Positions 8,285 to 17,157 of a DNA stretch of 64,000 nucleotides are shown piece after piece. The notes beneath the pieces were generated by a model. That model worked only from the letters and a program-made list of their open reading frames with translations, was not told the DNA's origin and did no database searches. The number at the start of each line of letters is the position of its first letter. Positions within the stretch are counted from its first letter, which is position 1. Location of the stretch: the NCBI GenBank assembly GCA_003539625.1, contig DPOU01000027.1, forward strand, positions 83,507 through 147,506, in the 5' to 3' direction. The DNA is from Acholeplasmatales bacterium (GTDB lineage: Bacteria > Bacillota_I > Bacilli_A > ML615J-28 > CAG-313). The position numbers were made by a program, and so were the translations under genes.

Positions 8285-8304
8285 TTAATAAAATATGCTA
8301 AAAT
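8276..8304 (+). promoter_or_regulatory. sigma-A promoter of the rpsP cluster
   Basis: Consensus TTGACA (8276-8281), 17-base spacer, TAAAAT (8299-8304). The rpsP start is about 25 bases beyond the expected start site. Confidence 0.8.
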
Positions 8305-8335
8305 ATCTAGGTAAATAAATTTGGAGGCAAATATT

Positions 8336-8608
8336 ATGGTAAGATTAAGATCACAAAGATATGGTTCTAAAAAGAGTCCCTTCTATCGTATTGTAGCAAC
8401 AGATTCACGCAATCCACGTGATGGACGATTTATTGAAGTTGTAGGTACATATGACCCACTAACTAATCCAGCTACAGTTAAACTTGATGAAGAAAAAGTA
8501 ATGAAATGGTTAAGTTTAGGCGCAAAACCTACTGATACTGTAAAATCTTTATTGTCAAAAGAAGGTCTACTTGCTAAATTTTTAGAAAACCAAACAAAAG
8601 GTGAATAG
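8336..8608 (+). CDS. rpsP: 30S ribosomal protein S16
   Basis: A 90-residue S16, the small-subunit protein that binds the 5' and central 16S rRNA domains. The sequence opens [20 protein letters not shown] and contains [14 protein letters not shown], both diagnostic. The start is ATG 8336, five bases after GGAGGCAA, and the upstream TTG in the same frame is part of the ribosome site region. It begins the rpsP-khpA-(ATPase)-rimM-trmD cluster, and khpA follows after 9 bases. Confidence 0.98.
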   Translation: MVRLRSQRYGSKKSPFYRIVATDSRNPRDGRFIEVVGTYDPLTNPATVKLDEEKVMKWLSLGAKPTDTVKSLLSKEGLLAKFLENQTKGE

Positions 8609-8617
8609 GTGTAGATA

Positions 8618-8881
8618 ATGGCTGAAGTTAATTACGAAAACTTAGTAATAGAATTAATTAAGCCACTTGTAACACATCCTGGTGATGTAAAAGCGACTAG
8701 TTCTACAGAAGATGATAAAGTTTTGGTTAAAGTAAAAGTTAATCAAGATGACTTAGGAAGAGTTATTGGCAAGAAAGGACGAGTTGCAAGTGCAATTAGA
8801 ACACTTGCTCATGCGGTAGCAATTCGCCAAAAGCAAAATGTGGATATAGAATTTAGTGCAGACGAAGAAAGTTCCAACTAA
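8618..8881 (+). CDS. khpA: KhpA, KH-domain RNA-binding protein
   Basis: An 87-residue single KH domain protein of the KhpA (YlqC) family, which pairs with KhpB (EloR/Jag) to bind RNA and influence cell elongation and division in Firmicutes. The GXXG loop is IGKKGRVA, within LGRVIGKKGRVASAIRTL. Length and position directly after rpsP are as in Bacillus and Streptococcus. The start follows AGGTGTAG. A terminator overlaps its stop codon, so rpsP-khpA can end as a short transcript. Confidence 0.95.
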   Translation: MAEVNYENLVIELIKPLVTHPGDVKATSSTEDDKVLVKVKVNQDDLGRVIGKKGRVASAIRTLAHAVAIRQKQNVDIEFSADEESSN

Positions 8882-8896
8882 GTTGGGACTTTTTAT
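8868..8896 (+). terminator. terminator after khpA
   Basis: AAAGTTCCAAC and GTTGGGACTTT form an 11-bp stem (one G-U) followed by TTTT. The khpA stop codon lies in the loop. Confidence 0.75.
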
Positions 8897-8959
8897 TTGC
8901 AAAAAATCAAAAATTTAGGTATTATATGTATATAATAAAATTAAATAGGAGGTAATGAT

Positions 8960-11395
8960 GTGAATGATGTTAGAAACTATCAAATTTTAAAAATTAGTGG
9001 TAACAAGAATTTCAAAAGAATTATAAATGAAATTAAAAAAATCGATTATATTACCTCTGCTAGTATAGAAAATAATAAATATGTATTACATTTAGAATAT
9101 TCAACTGACGTTATAAAAAATGAAGAAGATATAAAAAAACTTGAAGAAGACGTAACAAAAGCAATTCGGGAATATGAGAAAAAAGCGCAAATAATAAAAG
9201 TTGAAACAATTGAAAAATATCGTAAAGTTTTATATTTAAATGGATTAGATTGTGCCCATTGTGCAATGAGAGTTGAAACGATTGCTAAAAGAACAATTAA
9301 TCACGAACAAATTATTGTAGACTTTCCAACTGGTAGATTTATCATTGAAACATATGATCCAAGCGTCTTAGAAACTTTGGTTGCGGATGTAACAAAAATC
9401 GCAAAAACAGTTGATGATAGAATAACTGTAGCTGAAGTAGAACAAACCAAAAGACGAGACTTTGATAATGCTAAAAAGATGAAGCCTAGCCAAACAATAC
9501 TGTTTATTTTAGGAATAATCTTAACAATTATATTTTATATTATTAATCATAAATATGCTAATTTTCCTAAAATTTTATATGTTATACCATATTTAATGAT
9601 AGGTTACCCAGTAGTATGGCGATTTTTAAAGAATTTATTTAAAGGTCAATTATTAGATGAAACTTTCTTGATGACTATTGCAAGTATTGGTGCTTTCCCA
9701 ACTGGTCATGAAGTAGAAGCAATTGTAGTTGTTTTACTTTATCAAATTGGTGAAATTCTCCAAAATAGGGCTGTAAATCACTCTAGAAAATCAATATTAA
9801 ATCTACTAAATTTTGAAGTTAAAACCGCAAAAATAAAATTAGATTTAGAAATAACGGAAGTAAATGTTGAAAGTCTTTTACCAGGCGATATAATGATTGT
9901 TAGTAAAGGGGAAATGGTTCCAGCAGACGGAGTAATTGTTAGCGGCAAAACCAATATAGATACTAAGAATTTAACTGGTGAAAGTTTATTAAGATCTGTA
10001 GATGTAGGCGAAACTATTTTAAGTGGTAGTATAAATATGGGGCAAATGATTGAAGTAAAAGTATTGCGACCATACCGTGATTCAATGATTTCCAAAATTA
10101 TGGATTTAGTAGAAAATGCCGCAAGCAACAAAGGAAAAACAGAAACTTTCATATCACAATTCGCAAGATATTTTACACCATTTATTGTTCTATTTGCTTT
10201 AATAATTGCAACATGTGGCATAATCTTAGATAGTGCTAACTGGAAAGAATGGATTTATACTGCGATGGAACTTTTGGTAATTTCTTGTCCTTGTGCCTTA
10301 GTAATATCTGTACCATTATGTTATTTTTCAACAATTGGTGTTGCAAGTCGACAAGGTATATTAGTAAAAGGTAGCAACTATATTGAAGCTTTAAGTAATG
10401 TTGAAAATATGGTGTTTGATAAAACTGGTACACTTACTAAAGGTTTATTTTCTATTTCTAAAGTTGTCCCTGTGGCATCTGATATTACTGAAGAAGCTTT
10501 ATTAAATTTAGTAATATATGCGGAATACTATTCAACCCATCCAATTGGAATTTCAGTAGTTGATGCATATGGAAGAGAAAATATCTTTTCAGAAATTATT
10601 TCTGATTTTACAGCTGTAACAGGTGGGTCTAAAGCCACAATTAATGGTAATAAGATATTAGTTGGTAATTATAAACTTATGCATGCTAATAAAATTGAAA
10701 TACCTGATGTTGAAACTAGTAACTTGGTAATACATGTTGTAAAGAACAAAATATATCAAGGATATGTAGAGATTGGCGACATCATAAAGGAAGAAGCCAA
10801 AGAAACTATTAAAAAGTTGCATAAGCAAAAAATTGAAAAATGCTATATGTTAACGGGAGACTCAAGAGCTATTGCGGAAAACGTGGCGAAAGAAATAGGT
10901 ATTGATGAAACTCATTCAGAACTATTGCCACATCAAAAAGTTGAATTTGTGGAAAAATTAAAGAAAAATTCAAAAGGGAAAACCGTATTTATTGGTGATG
11001 GTATCAATGATGCGCCAGTAATAGCAAGCGCTGATGTTGGTATTGCAATGGGTGAAGCTGGTAGTGATGCAACCATTGCGATTGCTGACATAGTTATAAT
11101 GGGAGATAATCTAACTAAATTAAATGATTTAATAACCTTATCAAAAAAATCAAAGCGAAAAGTTTTACAAAATATCATATTTTGTTTATCAATTAAAGCA
11201 ATTGTTATGCTCGCCGCAATCGTGTTAGCCGCGTTCAATAGGGTTATGAACACAACATATGAGTTCCCATTATTTATTGCAATATTTGCCGATGTAGGTG
11301 TTTCATTAATTGCAATACTTAATTCATTATTGCTTTTACGTAGTAAAAAGAGTAAAGAAATGTTTAATAAAAAAGGTGAAATAAAAAATGAATAA
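8960..11395 (+). CDS. P1B-type Zn/Cd/Pb-translocating ATPase with two N-terminal HMA-like domains
   Basis: An 811-residue heavy-metal P-type ATPase. Residues 1-80 have the spacing of an HMA fold but no CxxC (degenerate). Residues about 88-155 form a second HMA with GLDCAHC. Transmembrane helices begin near 180; the metal-site SCPCALV is at 442-448, the phosphorylated DKTGT at 487-491, the HP locus is STHPIG, and the hinge is GDGINDAP. The CPC motif together with the lack of Cu-type N and YN motifs favours Zn2+/Cd2+/Pb2+ export. The start is GTG 8960, seven bases after AGGAGG; nearby ATGs run into TGA. It overlaps rimM by 8 bases and is inserted where Bacillus has ylqD, an unusual place for a metal pump. 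A second, HMA-less paralog is at 31806. Confidence 0.93.
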   Translation: MNDVRNYQILKISGNKNFKRIINEIKKIDYITSASIENNKYVLHLEYSTDVIKNEEDIKKLEEDVTKAIREYEKKAQIIKVETIEKYRKVLYLNGLDCAHCAMRVETIAKRTINHEQIIVDFPTGRFIIETYDPSVLETLVADVTKIAKTVDDRITVAEVEQTKRRDFDNAKKMKPSQTILFILGIILTIIFYIINHKYANFPKILYVIPYLMIGYPVVWRFLKNLFKGQLLDETFLMTIASIGAFPTGHEVEAIVVVLLYQIGEILQNRAVNHSRKSILNLLNFEVKTAKIKLDLEITEVNVESLLPGDIMIVSKGEMVPADGVIVSGKTNIDTKNLTGESLLRSVDVGETILSGSINMGQMIEVKVLRPYRDSMISKIMDLVENAASNKGKTETFISQFARYFTPFIVLFALIIATCGIILDSANWKEWIYTAMELLVISCPCALVISVPLCYFSTIGVASRQGILVKGSNYIEALSNVENMVFDKTGTLTKGLFSISKVVPVASDITEEALLNLVIYAEYYSTHPIGISVVDAYGRENIFSEIISDFTAVTGGSKATINGNKILVGNYKLMHANKIEIPDVETSNLVIHVVKNKIYQGYVEIGDIIKEEAKETIKKLHKQKIEKCYMLTGDSRAIAENVAKEIGIDETHSELLPHQKVEFVEKLKKNSKGKTVFIGDGINDAPVIASADVGIAMGEAGSDATIAIADIVIMGDNLTKLNDLITLSKKSKRKVLQNIIFCLSIKAIVMLAAIVLAAFNRVMNTTYEFPLFIAIFADVGVSLIAILNSLLLLRSKKSKEMFNKKGEIKNE

Positions 11396-11894
11396 GCAAG
11401 AATTAATCTATATTGGAGAAATAATTGGTACTTTTGGTATTAAAGGAGAATTAAAGGTATTTTCTGAAAGTGATTTTATCGACTATCGCTTTAGAAAAGG
11501 AGCTTTAGTAAAAATCGTTTCCAAAAAAGAAAAATTAGAAGTTGAAATAACTTCCATGCGTATTCATAAAAATAATGTATTAATTACGATTAATAATTGG
11601 AATGATATTAATTTGGTAGAAAAATATGTTGGTTCAAAAGTTTATGCTGATGCTGCAGATGAACCACCTCTCTTAGAAGAAGAATATGAGGCTGATGCGC
11701 TTATTGGCCTAGAAGTATTAGATGAAAACAACAATAATATTGGAGTTGTTAAAGATTTCATTGAAGTACCTCAAGGTTATATTATGGAGATTGATGATGG
11801 CAAACTAGGAATATTAATTCCATTCGTTGACGAATTTATTATTGATGTTAACGATGAAAACATTGTTGTAAAGGTGCTAGAAAAATGTCAGTAA
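11388..11894 (+). CDS. rimM: 16S rRNA-processing protein RimM
   Basis: A 168-residue RimM, a 30S assembly factor that binds S19 and helps mature the 16S rRNA 3' domain. The N-terminal RimM barrel starts YIGEIIGTFGIKGELKV, and the C-terminal PRC-barrel has ALIGLEVLDENNNNIGVVKDF and the closing IPFVDEFIIDVN. Both are diagnostic. It overlaps the upstream ATPase by 8 bases and downstream trmD by 10 bases, so translation of all three is likely coupled. The rimM-trmD pairing is nearly universal. Confidence 0.97.
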   Translation: MNKQELIYIGEIIGTFGIKGELKVFSESDFIDYRFRKGALVKIVSKKEKLEVEITSMRIHKNNVLITINNWNDINLVEKYVGSKVYADAADEPPLLEEEYEADALIGLEVLDENNNNIGVVKDFIEVPQGYIMEIDDGKLGILIPFVDEFIIDVNDENIVVKVLEKCQ

Positions 11895-12616
11895 GATTTG
11901 ATATATTAACGCTTTTTCCAGAAATGATTGAAGGTATGCTAAATCAATCTATTTTAAAAAGAGCAATAGAAAAAAAGATAATTGAAGTAAACATAATTAA
12001 TTTTAGAGATTTTTCAACCAATAAACATTCAACAGTTGATGACTATGCATATGGTGGTGGAGCTGGTATGTTAATAAGTGTTGAGCCTATTCATCTAGCA
12101 ATGAAAACTATTCCCAATATAGACAAAGCATACAAGATTTTAACATCACCAAGTGGCAATGTATATAATCAAAACAAGGCTGAAAAACTATCAAAACTTG
12201 ATCATATTGTAATTGTTTGTGGTCACTATGAAGGTATTGATAATAGAATTCTAGATTATATTGATGAAGAAATTTCCATTGGCGATTATGTACTAACTGG
12301 AGGAGAAATCCCTGCTTGTGCAATTATTGATTCTATCGCTAGATTAGTTCCCGGTGTAATAAGTGATGAATCAATTGTTGGCGAATCGTTTACTATGGGG
12401 TTATTAGAATATCCACAGTATACAAGACCATATGAATATGATGGAAAAAAGGTGCCTGACGTGCTTGTTTCTGGTCATCATGCCAATATAAAAAAATGGC
12501 AAAGATACCAATCTTTGAAGAAAACCTATGAGGTTAGACCAGAATTATTAGGAAATATTGCTTTAACAAATGAAGACATAAAAATGTTAGAGGAAATAAA
12601 AAATGAAAAAAATTAA
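11885..12616 (+). CDS. trmD: tRNA (guanine-37-N1)-methyltransferase TrmD
   Basis: A 243-residue SPOUT methyltransferase making m1G37 in tRNAs with G36G37, which prevents +1 frameshifts. Diagnostic parts: RFDILTLFPEM at the N-terminus, DDYAYGGGAGM, CGHYEGID, and the trefoil-knot SAM loop ISIGDYVLTGGE. Length is typical. It overlaps rimM by 10 bases and the following lipoprotein gene by 14 bases. In most Bacilli rplS follows directly; here about 5.5 kb of other genes separates them. Confidence 0.98.
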   Translation: MSVRFDILTLFPEMIEGMLNQSILKRAIEKKIIEVNIINFRDFSTNKHSTVDDYAYGGGAGMLISVEPIHLAMKTIPNIDKAYKILTSPSGNVYNQNKAEKLSKLDHIVIVCGHYEGIDNRILDYIDEEISIGDYVLTGGEIPACAIIDSIARLVPGVISDESIVGESFTMGLLEYPQYTRPYEYDGKKVPDVLVSGHHANIKKWQRYQSLKKTYEVRPELLGNIALTNEDIKMLEEIKNEKN

Positions 12617-13052
12617 CTTATTTCTGCTAACTGGCATTGTCTTTCTTAGTTCATGTGTTGTAAAAAAAATAAAGGTTTATGAAGAAAACCAAGCGATTAA
12701 ATTCTTAGATGAAACCCAAAAATACACATCAACTACTAGAGATGATTATGTACTACTTGATTTAAGAGATTTAAATAATTCATTCGCAAAAGAACATTTT
12801 GTAGGTTTTATCAATTATGATATTAATAATGGCTCTTTCGAAGAACTAATGCAAAAGTTAATTATTGCGAATAAACAAGATACTATTTTTATTATTGATG
12901 AAAAGGGTAAAGACGTTATAAAGGTTGCAGAATACTTAAAAAAATGTGGATATAAAAAAATAATTATATATCTAGGTGGATACGAAAATCTACGAAAGAA
13001 TAACTCCAATTACTTTACTACTAGAAGTGGTATTGAAGATTGTGACTGTTAG
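12603..13052 (+). CDS. rhodanese-like lipoprotein lacking the catalytic cysteine
   Basis: A 149-residue protein with a type II signal peptide (lipobox LSSC, lipidated C18), so it is probably anchored outside the cell. The body has rhodanese-fold marks: YVLLDLRDL (family: DVREP-type strand), then IFIIDEKGKDVIKVAEYLKKCGY and IIIYLGGYENL (family: C..G.RS..AA..L...GY..V..L.GG). The active-site loop where rhodaneses carry Cys reads DEKGKD, so sulfurtransferase chemistry is unlikely. A CDC motif ends the protein. It overlaps trmD by 14 bases, suggesting co-translation with a housekeeping gene, and precedes another lipoprotein by 12 bases. Confidence 0.75.
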   Translation: MKKINLFLLTGIVFLSSCVVKKIKVYEENQAIKFLDETQKYTSTTRDDYVLLDLRDLNNSFAKEHFVGFINYDINNGSFEELMQKLIIANKQDTIFIIDEKGKDVIKVAEYLKKCGYKKIIIYLGGYENLRKNNSNYFTTRSGIEDCDC

Positions 13053-13064
13053 AAAGGAATGGAA

Positions 13065-16000
13065 ATGAAAAAAATAATTAGATGTTGTTTATTTTTACTA
13101 ATAACAATAGCATTGTTTGGTTGTGTAACAACTGAAAAAAAAGTTAGTAAAATAAGCTATTATGTTGAAGGCAGTGTCAATATTACTTTGTCACCAAATA
13201 CTTATGAAGAAGGAAAGGGATTAGTATTACCAATTCCAAACTTGAAAAGTTACGAAATCTTTGATGGTTGGTATGAAGATAGGACATACAAAGGCGATAA
13301 AGTAACGAAAATCACTAAGGAAGACACAGGTGATAAAGTTTATTACGGAAGAATATTATCAAAGCTTAATGCAGACATTGATTTTAATAAAAATAATTAT
13401 CGTTACACAATTTCTTCAAAATCTAATGGAGAAGTAACGAGTACTACATACAGTTACAATCAAGGAAATATTGCGGTAGAAATAGCTGATGAAACACAAT
13501 ATTTAGCTAAAGTAAATAATCAATATCGTTATATTTTTAAGCAAAATAATAGTTGGTACTATATTCCTGAAACTACTGAAGGTTTTGAATACTACATTGC
13601 ATATTTTGAAATTTTAAAATTAAATAGTTTAAGTAACGAAAAATTTAATCTTAATGAAGATGGATATTATGAACCTCAAGAAGAAAACTTACAAACTGTC
13701 TGTAAAGCCTTTGTTGGAGATTATGAAGATGAAGTTTTTAGTGAATGCAAAGTATATGTTGAATCAAATTTAATAACTAAAGTAACACTTAAATCAATTT
13801 ATACTTACAATAATGAAAGCCATGATTATGAATATGAGGTTACAATCTCTGATTATGATAAAGCGAGTTTTAACATACCTAGTGCAAAACTATACGAAGA
13901 TGAAAGTAAAACAACCATCGGCGATGTGTATAAATTAGCAGATGGTACTACTGATGTTACAGTTAGTGGTGTTATCACTGGTATTTATGGTAATAACTTT
14001 TATATTAGTGATGGTCAAAATGGCTTATTAGTATATTGTGGAAATAATACTTCATTTGCTTCACAAATAATTTTGGGTAATATTGTTACAGTAACAGGTA
14101 CAGTACAAATATATAAAACAATTCATCAATTATCTAATATTGAAAACGTTGAAACTTCAAGTGACGAATATCAATTAAATGAAATAGTATTGACTAGTTT
14201 ATCACAAGATAATTTAAAAAACTATATTAGTCAACCTGTTAATGTATACAATGCAACAATAAAAACATTACCAACAAGTTATCCAACAACTGACTCTGAT
14301 GTGTCATTTAAAATAGCAGTAAATAATGTAGAATCAATTGTATTTATTTCTAAACACTTAGATCAAGCAAGTAAAGAAAAAATATTTAGTATCCTTAAAA
14401 ATGCAATTGTTGGTGATACTATTGATTTAACTGGTTTACATGTAAGTTACTATAATCAATATCAACTTGCAATAACAAATGCGGCAAACATTGAAGATTC
14501 TTATCATCAAGGTGATCCAGTAGTTATAAAATATTTAAGCGTTGAACCAAGTCAATTAATCATCGCTTGTGGTACACAATTAGATGATGCTCTTAAAGAA
14601 AATAAGGTAAAAGTAATTGCAACTTATAATAATAAAGACACAAAACAATTAGCATATGGTGAATATCAAGTTAGTGGCTCAATTGATACTAATACAGTAG
14701 GAAGTTATACTATTACAATTAGTTACAACGGAGTTAAAACTACATTAACTGTTGTTGTTAATGCGGCAGCTAGAGATACTTTTAAAGCTAATGTTGATCA
14801 TTGCTTATTAGAAGATGTTTTAGACAAAATGGGATATGATGAAGAAACTGGTGAAATTTTAGGTATTACAAAAGGTTTGCCATCAATTGGCGATCCAAAT
14901 GTTTTAGTAATTCCAGTTGAATTTACCGATTGCAAAGCTCCGTCATCAATGGTAGAAGATTTAAAAACAGCATTCTTTGGAACATCTGAACAAACTGGAT
15001 GGGAAAGTTTATCAAGTTATTATCAAAAATCATCTTATGGCAAATTAAATATTAAAGGCGATGTAATGAAACCATTTAATACAGGCAAAACAGTAAGCTA
15101 TTATGAAAAATTACAAAAAGAGTTTAATAAAGCATTAGAAAACTATACAAAAGGTTTAACTGATGTTTATCCTGATAATGTTGAATATTCTATTATTAAA
15201 GAAGCTTTAGCATACTATGATGGTGAAATTGACTATTCAAAATATGATACTAATAACGATGGATATATTGATTCTATTTACTTGGTATATACAACTGATT
15301 ATAATGCGGAAGACAGTGACAGCTTATGGTGGGCATTTACAACTGAATACTTTTCAAGTGAAGAACAAAAATATGATAATGTTGAAGCTGATTTCTACAT
15401 TTTTATGAGTTATCGATTCCTATTTGATGAATTACAAGGTAAAACAGTTAAATATAATGCTGAAACAATAATTCATGAAACAGGTCATTTACTAGGATTA
15501 AATGATTACTATGATTATGACGATACAACAGGTCCAAGCGGTGGTATTGGCGGTGGCGATATGATGGATTGTAACGTTGGTGATCACAATGCCTATAGTA
15601 AACTTATGTTAGGTTGGGTTAGTCCAACAGTAGTAAGTGGTAAAACAACAACAATTACACTAGATAGTTTTGCTACAAGTGGTGACTGTGTTGTTATTAG
15701 TAAAGGATGGAATGGTACCTTCTTTGATGAATATTACATTATTGATTTCTACACTCCAACTGGACTAAATGAATTTGGTGCAGGTAATAGCGGATTATTC
15801 AGTACATCTGGCATTCGCATTTATCATGTTGACTCAACATTAAAAGATCCTAAAGATTGTTTCTCTATATTAGACATTACATTGTATGATAATTCATACA
15901 CTGATCACAGGCAAATAAAATTAATAGAAGCAGATGGTAGAAACGATGTTGATATAAAAGGATATAGTGAAAATTCTGATTTATTCCAAAAAGGTAGTAC

Positions 16001-16100
16001 ATATAAAAATTCAATATGGTATGATGGAACAAGTACAGGATTTACTATTACAGTAGATCAAATAACTTCTACAAGTGCCACAATTACAATTACATATTAA
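13065..16100 (+). CDS. large lipoprotein with InlB-type domain, OB-fold, Ig-like domain and M6 metallopeptidase domain
   Basis: A 1011-residue surface lipoprotein (lipobox LFGC, C20). Order: an InlB/Listeria-Bacteroides-type repeat (about 30-95, YEIFDGWYEDRTYKGDKV); an unrecognised beta-rich region (about 96-270); an OB-fold-like segment (about 275-365, VTVSGVITGIYGNNFYISD); a bacterial Ig-like domain (about 490-570, ending TLTVVVN); and an M6 (immune inhibitor A-like) protease domain to the end. The zinc motif HETGHLLGLND places ligands at H804, H808 and probably D814, with catalytic E805. A calcium-loop-like DTNNDGYIDS lies upstream. The start is ATG 13065, since the earlier ATG 13059 overlaps the ribosome site. 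It likely digests host or environmental protein; the substrate is unknown. Confidence 0.88.
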   Translation: MKKIIRCCLFLLITIALFGCVTTEKKVSKISYYVEGSVNITLSPNTYEEGKGLVLPIPNLKSYEIFDGWYEDRTYKGDKVTKITKEDTGDKVYYGRILSKLNADIDFNKNNYRYTISSKSNGEVTSTTYSYNQGNIAVEIADETQYLAKVNNQYRYIFKQNNSWYYIPETTEGFEYYIAYFEILKLNSLSNEKFNLNEDGYYEPQEENLQTVCKAFVGDYEDEVFSECKVYVESNLITKVTLKSIYTYNNESHDYEYEVTISDYDKASFNIPSAKLYEDESKTTIGDVYKLADGTTDVTVSGVITGIYGNNFYISDGQNGLLVYCGNNTSFASQIILGNIVTVTGTVQIYKTIHQLSNIENVETSSDEYQLNEIVLTSLSQDNLKNYISQPVNVYNATIKTLPTSYPTTDSDVSFKIAVNNVESIVFISKHLDQASKEKIFSILKNAIVGDTIDLTGLHVSYYNQYQLAITNAANIEDSYHQGDPVVIKYLSVEPSQLIIACGTQLDDALKENKVKVIATYNNKDTKQLAYGEYQVSGSIDTNTVGSYTITISYNGVKTTLTVVVNAAARDTFKANVDHCLLEDVLDKMGYDEETGEILGITKGLPSIGDPNVLVIPVEFTDCKAPSSMVEDLKTAFFGTSEQTGWESLSSYYQKSSYGKLNIKGDVMKPFNTGKTVSYYEKLQKEFNKALENYTKGLTDVYPDNVEYSIIKEALAYYDGEIDYSKYDTNNDGYIDSIYLVYTTDYNAEDSDSLWWAFTTEYFSSEEQKYDNVEADFYIFMSYRFLFDELQGKTVKYNAETIIHETGHLLGLNDYYDYDDTTGPSGGIGGGDMMDCNVGDHNAYSKLMLGWVSPTVVSGKTTTITLDSFATSGDCVVISKGWNGTFFDEYYIIDFYTPTGLNEFGAGNSGLFSTSGIRIYHVDSTLKDPKDCFSILDITLYDNSYTDHRQIKLIEADGRNDVDIKGYSENSDLFQKGSTYKNSIWYDGTSTGFTITVDQITSTSATITITY

Positions 16101-16105
16101 AAAAG

Positions 16106-16145
16106 AGATTCTATAAGCAAATAAGCTTATAGAATCTTTTCTATT
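16106..16145. terminator. bidirectional terminator
   Basis: AGATTCTATAAGC-AAATAA-GCTTATAGAATCT, a 13-bp perfect stem with T-run CTTTTCTATTTTTTT on the plus side and an A-run on the other. It separates the M6 lipoprotein gene from convergent cvfB. Confidence 0.88.
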
Positions 16146-16992
16146 TTTTTACCAATTCTATTTTTTCATCAAAGATTAAAATTTTCTTTTCTTTGTATAA
16201 TGCACCAACTGCACGTTTAAATGCGCTCTTACTCATATTAAAATGACGGCTTATTTCTTCAGGGGTTGAAGAATTGCCTAAAGGAATAACTCCTCCCATA
16301 GTTTCTAATTCATTCAATATAATGGATGCATCATCTAATCTTGTCTTTTCTTTTTGTTCAATCATACTACCATTCGCATCGTTGTGTTCGTTAATATGAA
16401 TAATCTTAACACTGACAATTTCACCTAAATGATATTTACGTCTTGTCATACTTTTATGAATATAGATATACTGATAACTATCGGTGAAAAGCCCTAATCC
16501 TGTTGAAGTTAGTCTACAAACAGTAGCTTCAACTTTATCGCCAATGCAAAGAAGAGAAGGCTTGCTTTTTAAATCTTCTTTGTTAATAATTCTTGCAACT
16601 AATTGATCGTGTTTTACTTTAAGTATACAAGGGACTTTGTCACCTACTTTAGGCCAAGCAAGTTTGTTGGTTGGTAAGTAATCGTTAGAAAGAAGAATAT
16701 CTTTAGCAACGCCAATATTGACAAATACCCCCACATCACAAGTATTTACTACTTCAACAAAGTCATATTTGGTTGCGGTGATAATTGGTGTTTCCATAGT
16801 AGCACAAAGTCGTTTTTTATTATCGTAATATAAAAAAGCATCAATAATCTCACCAATTTTTAAACGTCTAATAGATTGGTTAAAATGTAAGAATACAAAA
16901 GTAGTTTCATCATTACCATATGGCGCAAGAGTATAACTGATGTCTGTTTCACGCTTTACAATGAATTTACCTATTTCGCCAATTTTTAGCAT
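16141..16992 (-). CDS. cvfB: CvfB-family S1-domain RNA-binding protein
   Basis: A 283-residue CvfB (YitL) family protein: tandem S1-like OB domains followed by a winged-helix domain. S1-like segments include DVGVFVNIGVAKDILLSNDYLP and STGLGLFTDSYQYIYIHKSM. The C-terminal TPEEISRHFNMSKSAFKRAVGALYKEKKI is the characteristic winged helix. In Staphylococcus aureus CvfB binds RNA and affects virulence gene expression; in other Bacilli its role is not settled. The start is ATG 16992, with GGAAGG eight bases upstream; an in-frame GTG three codons earlier abuts the ribosome site. Confidence 0.9.
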   Translation of the reverse strand: MLKIGEIGKFIVKRETDISYTLAPYGNDETTFVFLHFNQSIRRLKIGEIIDAFLYYDNKKRLCATMETPIITATKYDFVEVVNTCDVGVFVNIGVAKDILLSNDYLPTNKLAWPKVGDKVPCILKVKHDQLVARIINKEDLKSKPSLLCIGDKVEATVCRLTSTGLGLFTDSYQYIYIHKSMTRRKYHLGEIVSVKIIHINEHNDANGSMIEQKEKTRLDDASIILNELETMGGVIPLGNSSTPEEISRHFNMSKSAFKRAVGALYKEKKILIFDEKIELVKK

Positions 16993-17105
16993 ATTAGTCA
17001 CCTTCCTAAGTACAATTATTATAGCACAAAATTAAATAAAAATATATCTTTTTACATAATTGAAAATAAAAAAATGAAAAAATTCATGAAAACGTTATTT
17101 AGAAC

Positions 17106-17134
17106 TTTACAAAAATACCAAAAATTAGTATAAT
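17106..17134 (+). promoter_or_regulatory. sigma-A promoter for the methyltransferase gene
   Basis: TTTACA (17106-17111), 17-base spacer, TATAAT (17129-17134). A partial cre-like TGAAAACGTTATTT box lies 5 bases upstream of the -35. Confidence 0.75.
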
Positions 17135-17157
17135 ATAACTGAAGAAAGGATAAATAT

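Noticed and set aside
9778..10221. 147-residue ORF on the minus strand inside the P-type ATPase gene
   Set aside because: Antisense shadow of the ATPase: no ribosome site, no recognisable domain, and composition mirrors the sense gene.
10933..11253. 106-residue minus-strand ORF inside the same ATPase gene
   Set aside because: Antisense shadow with no start signals and no family resemblance; the sense strand has the GDGINDAP motif.
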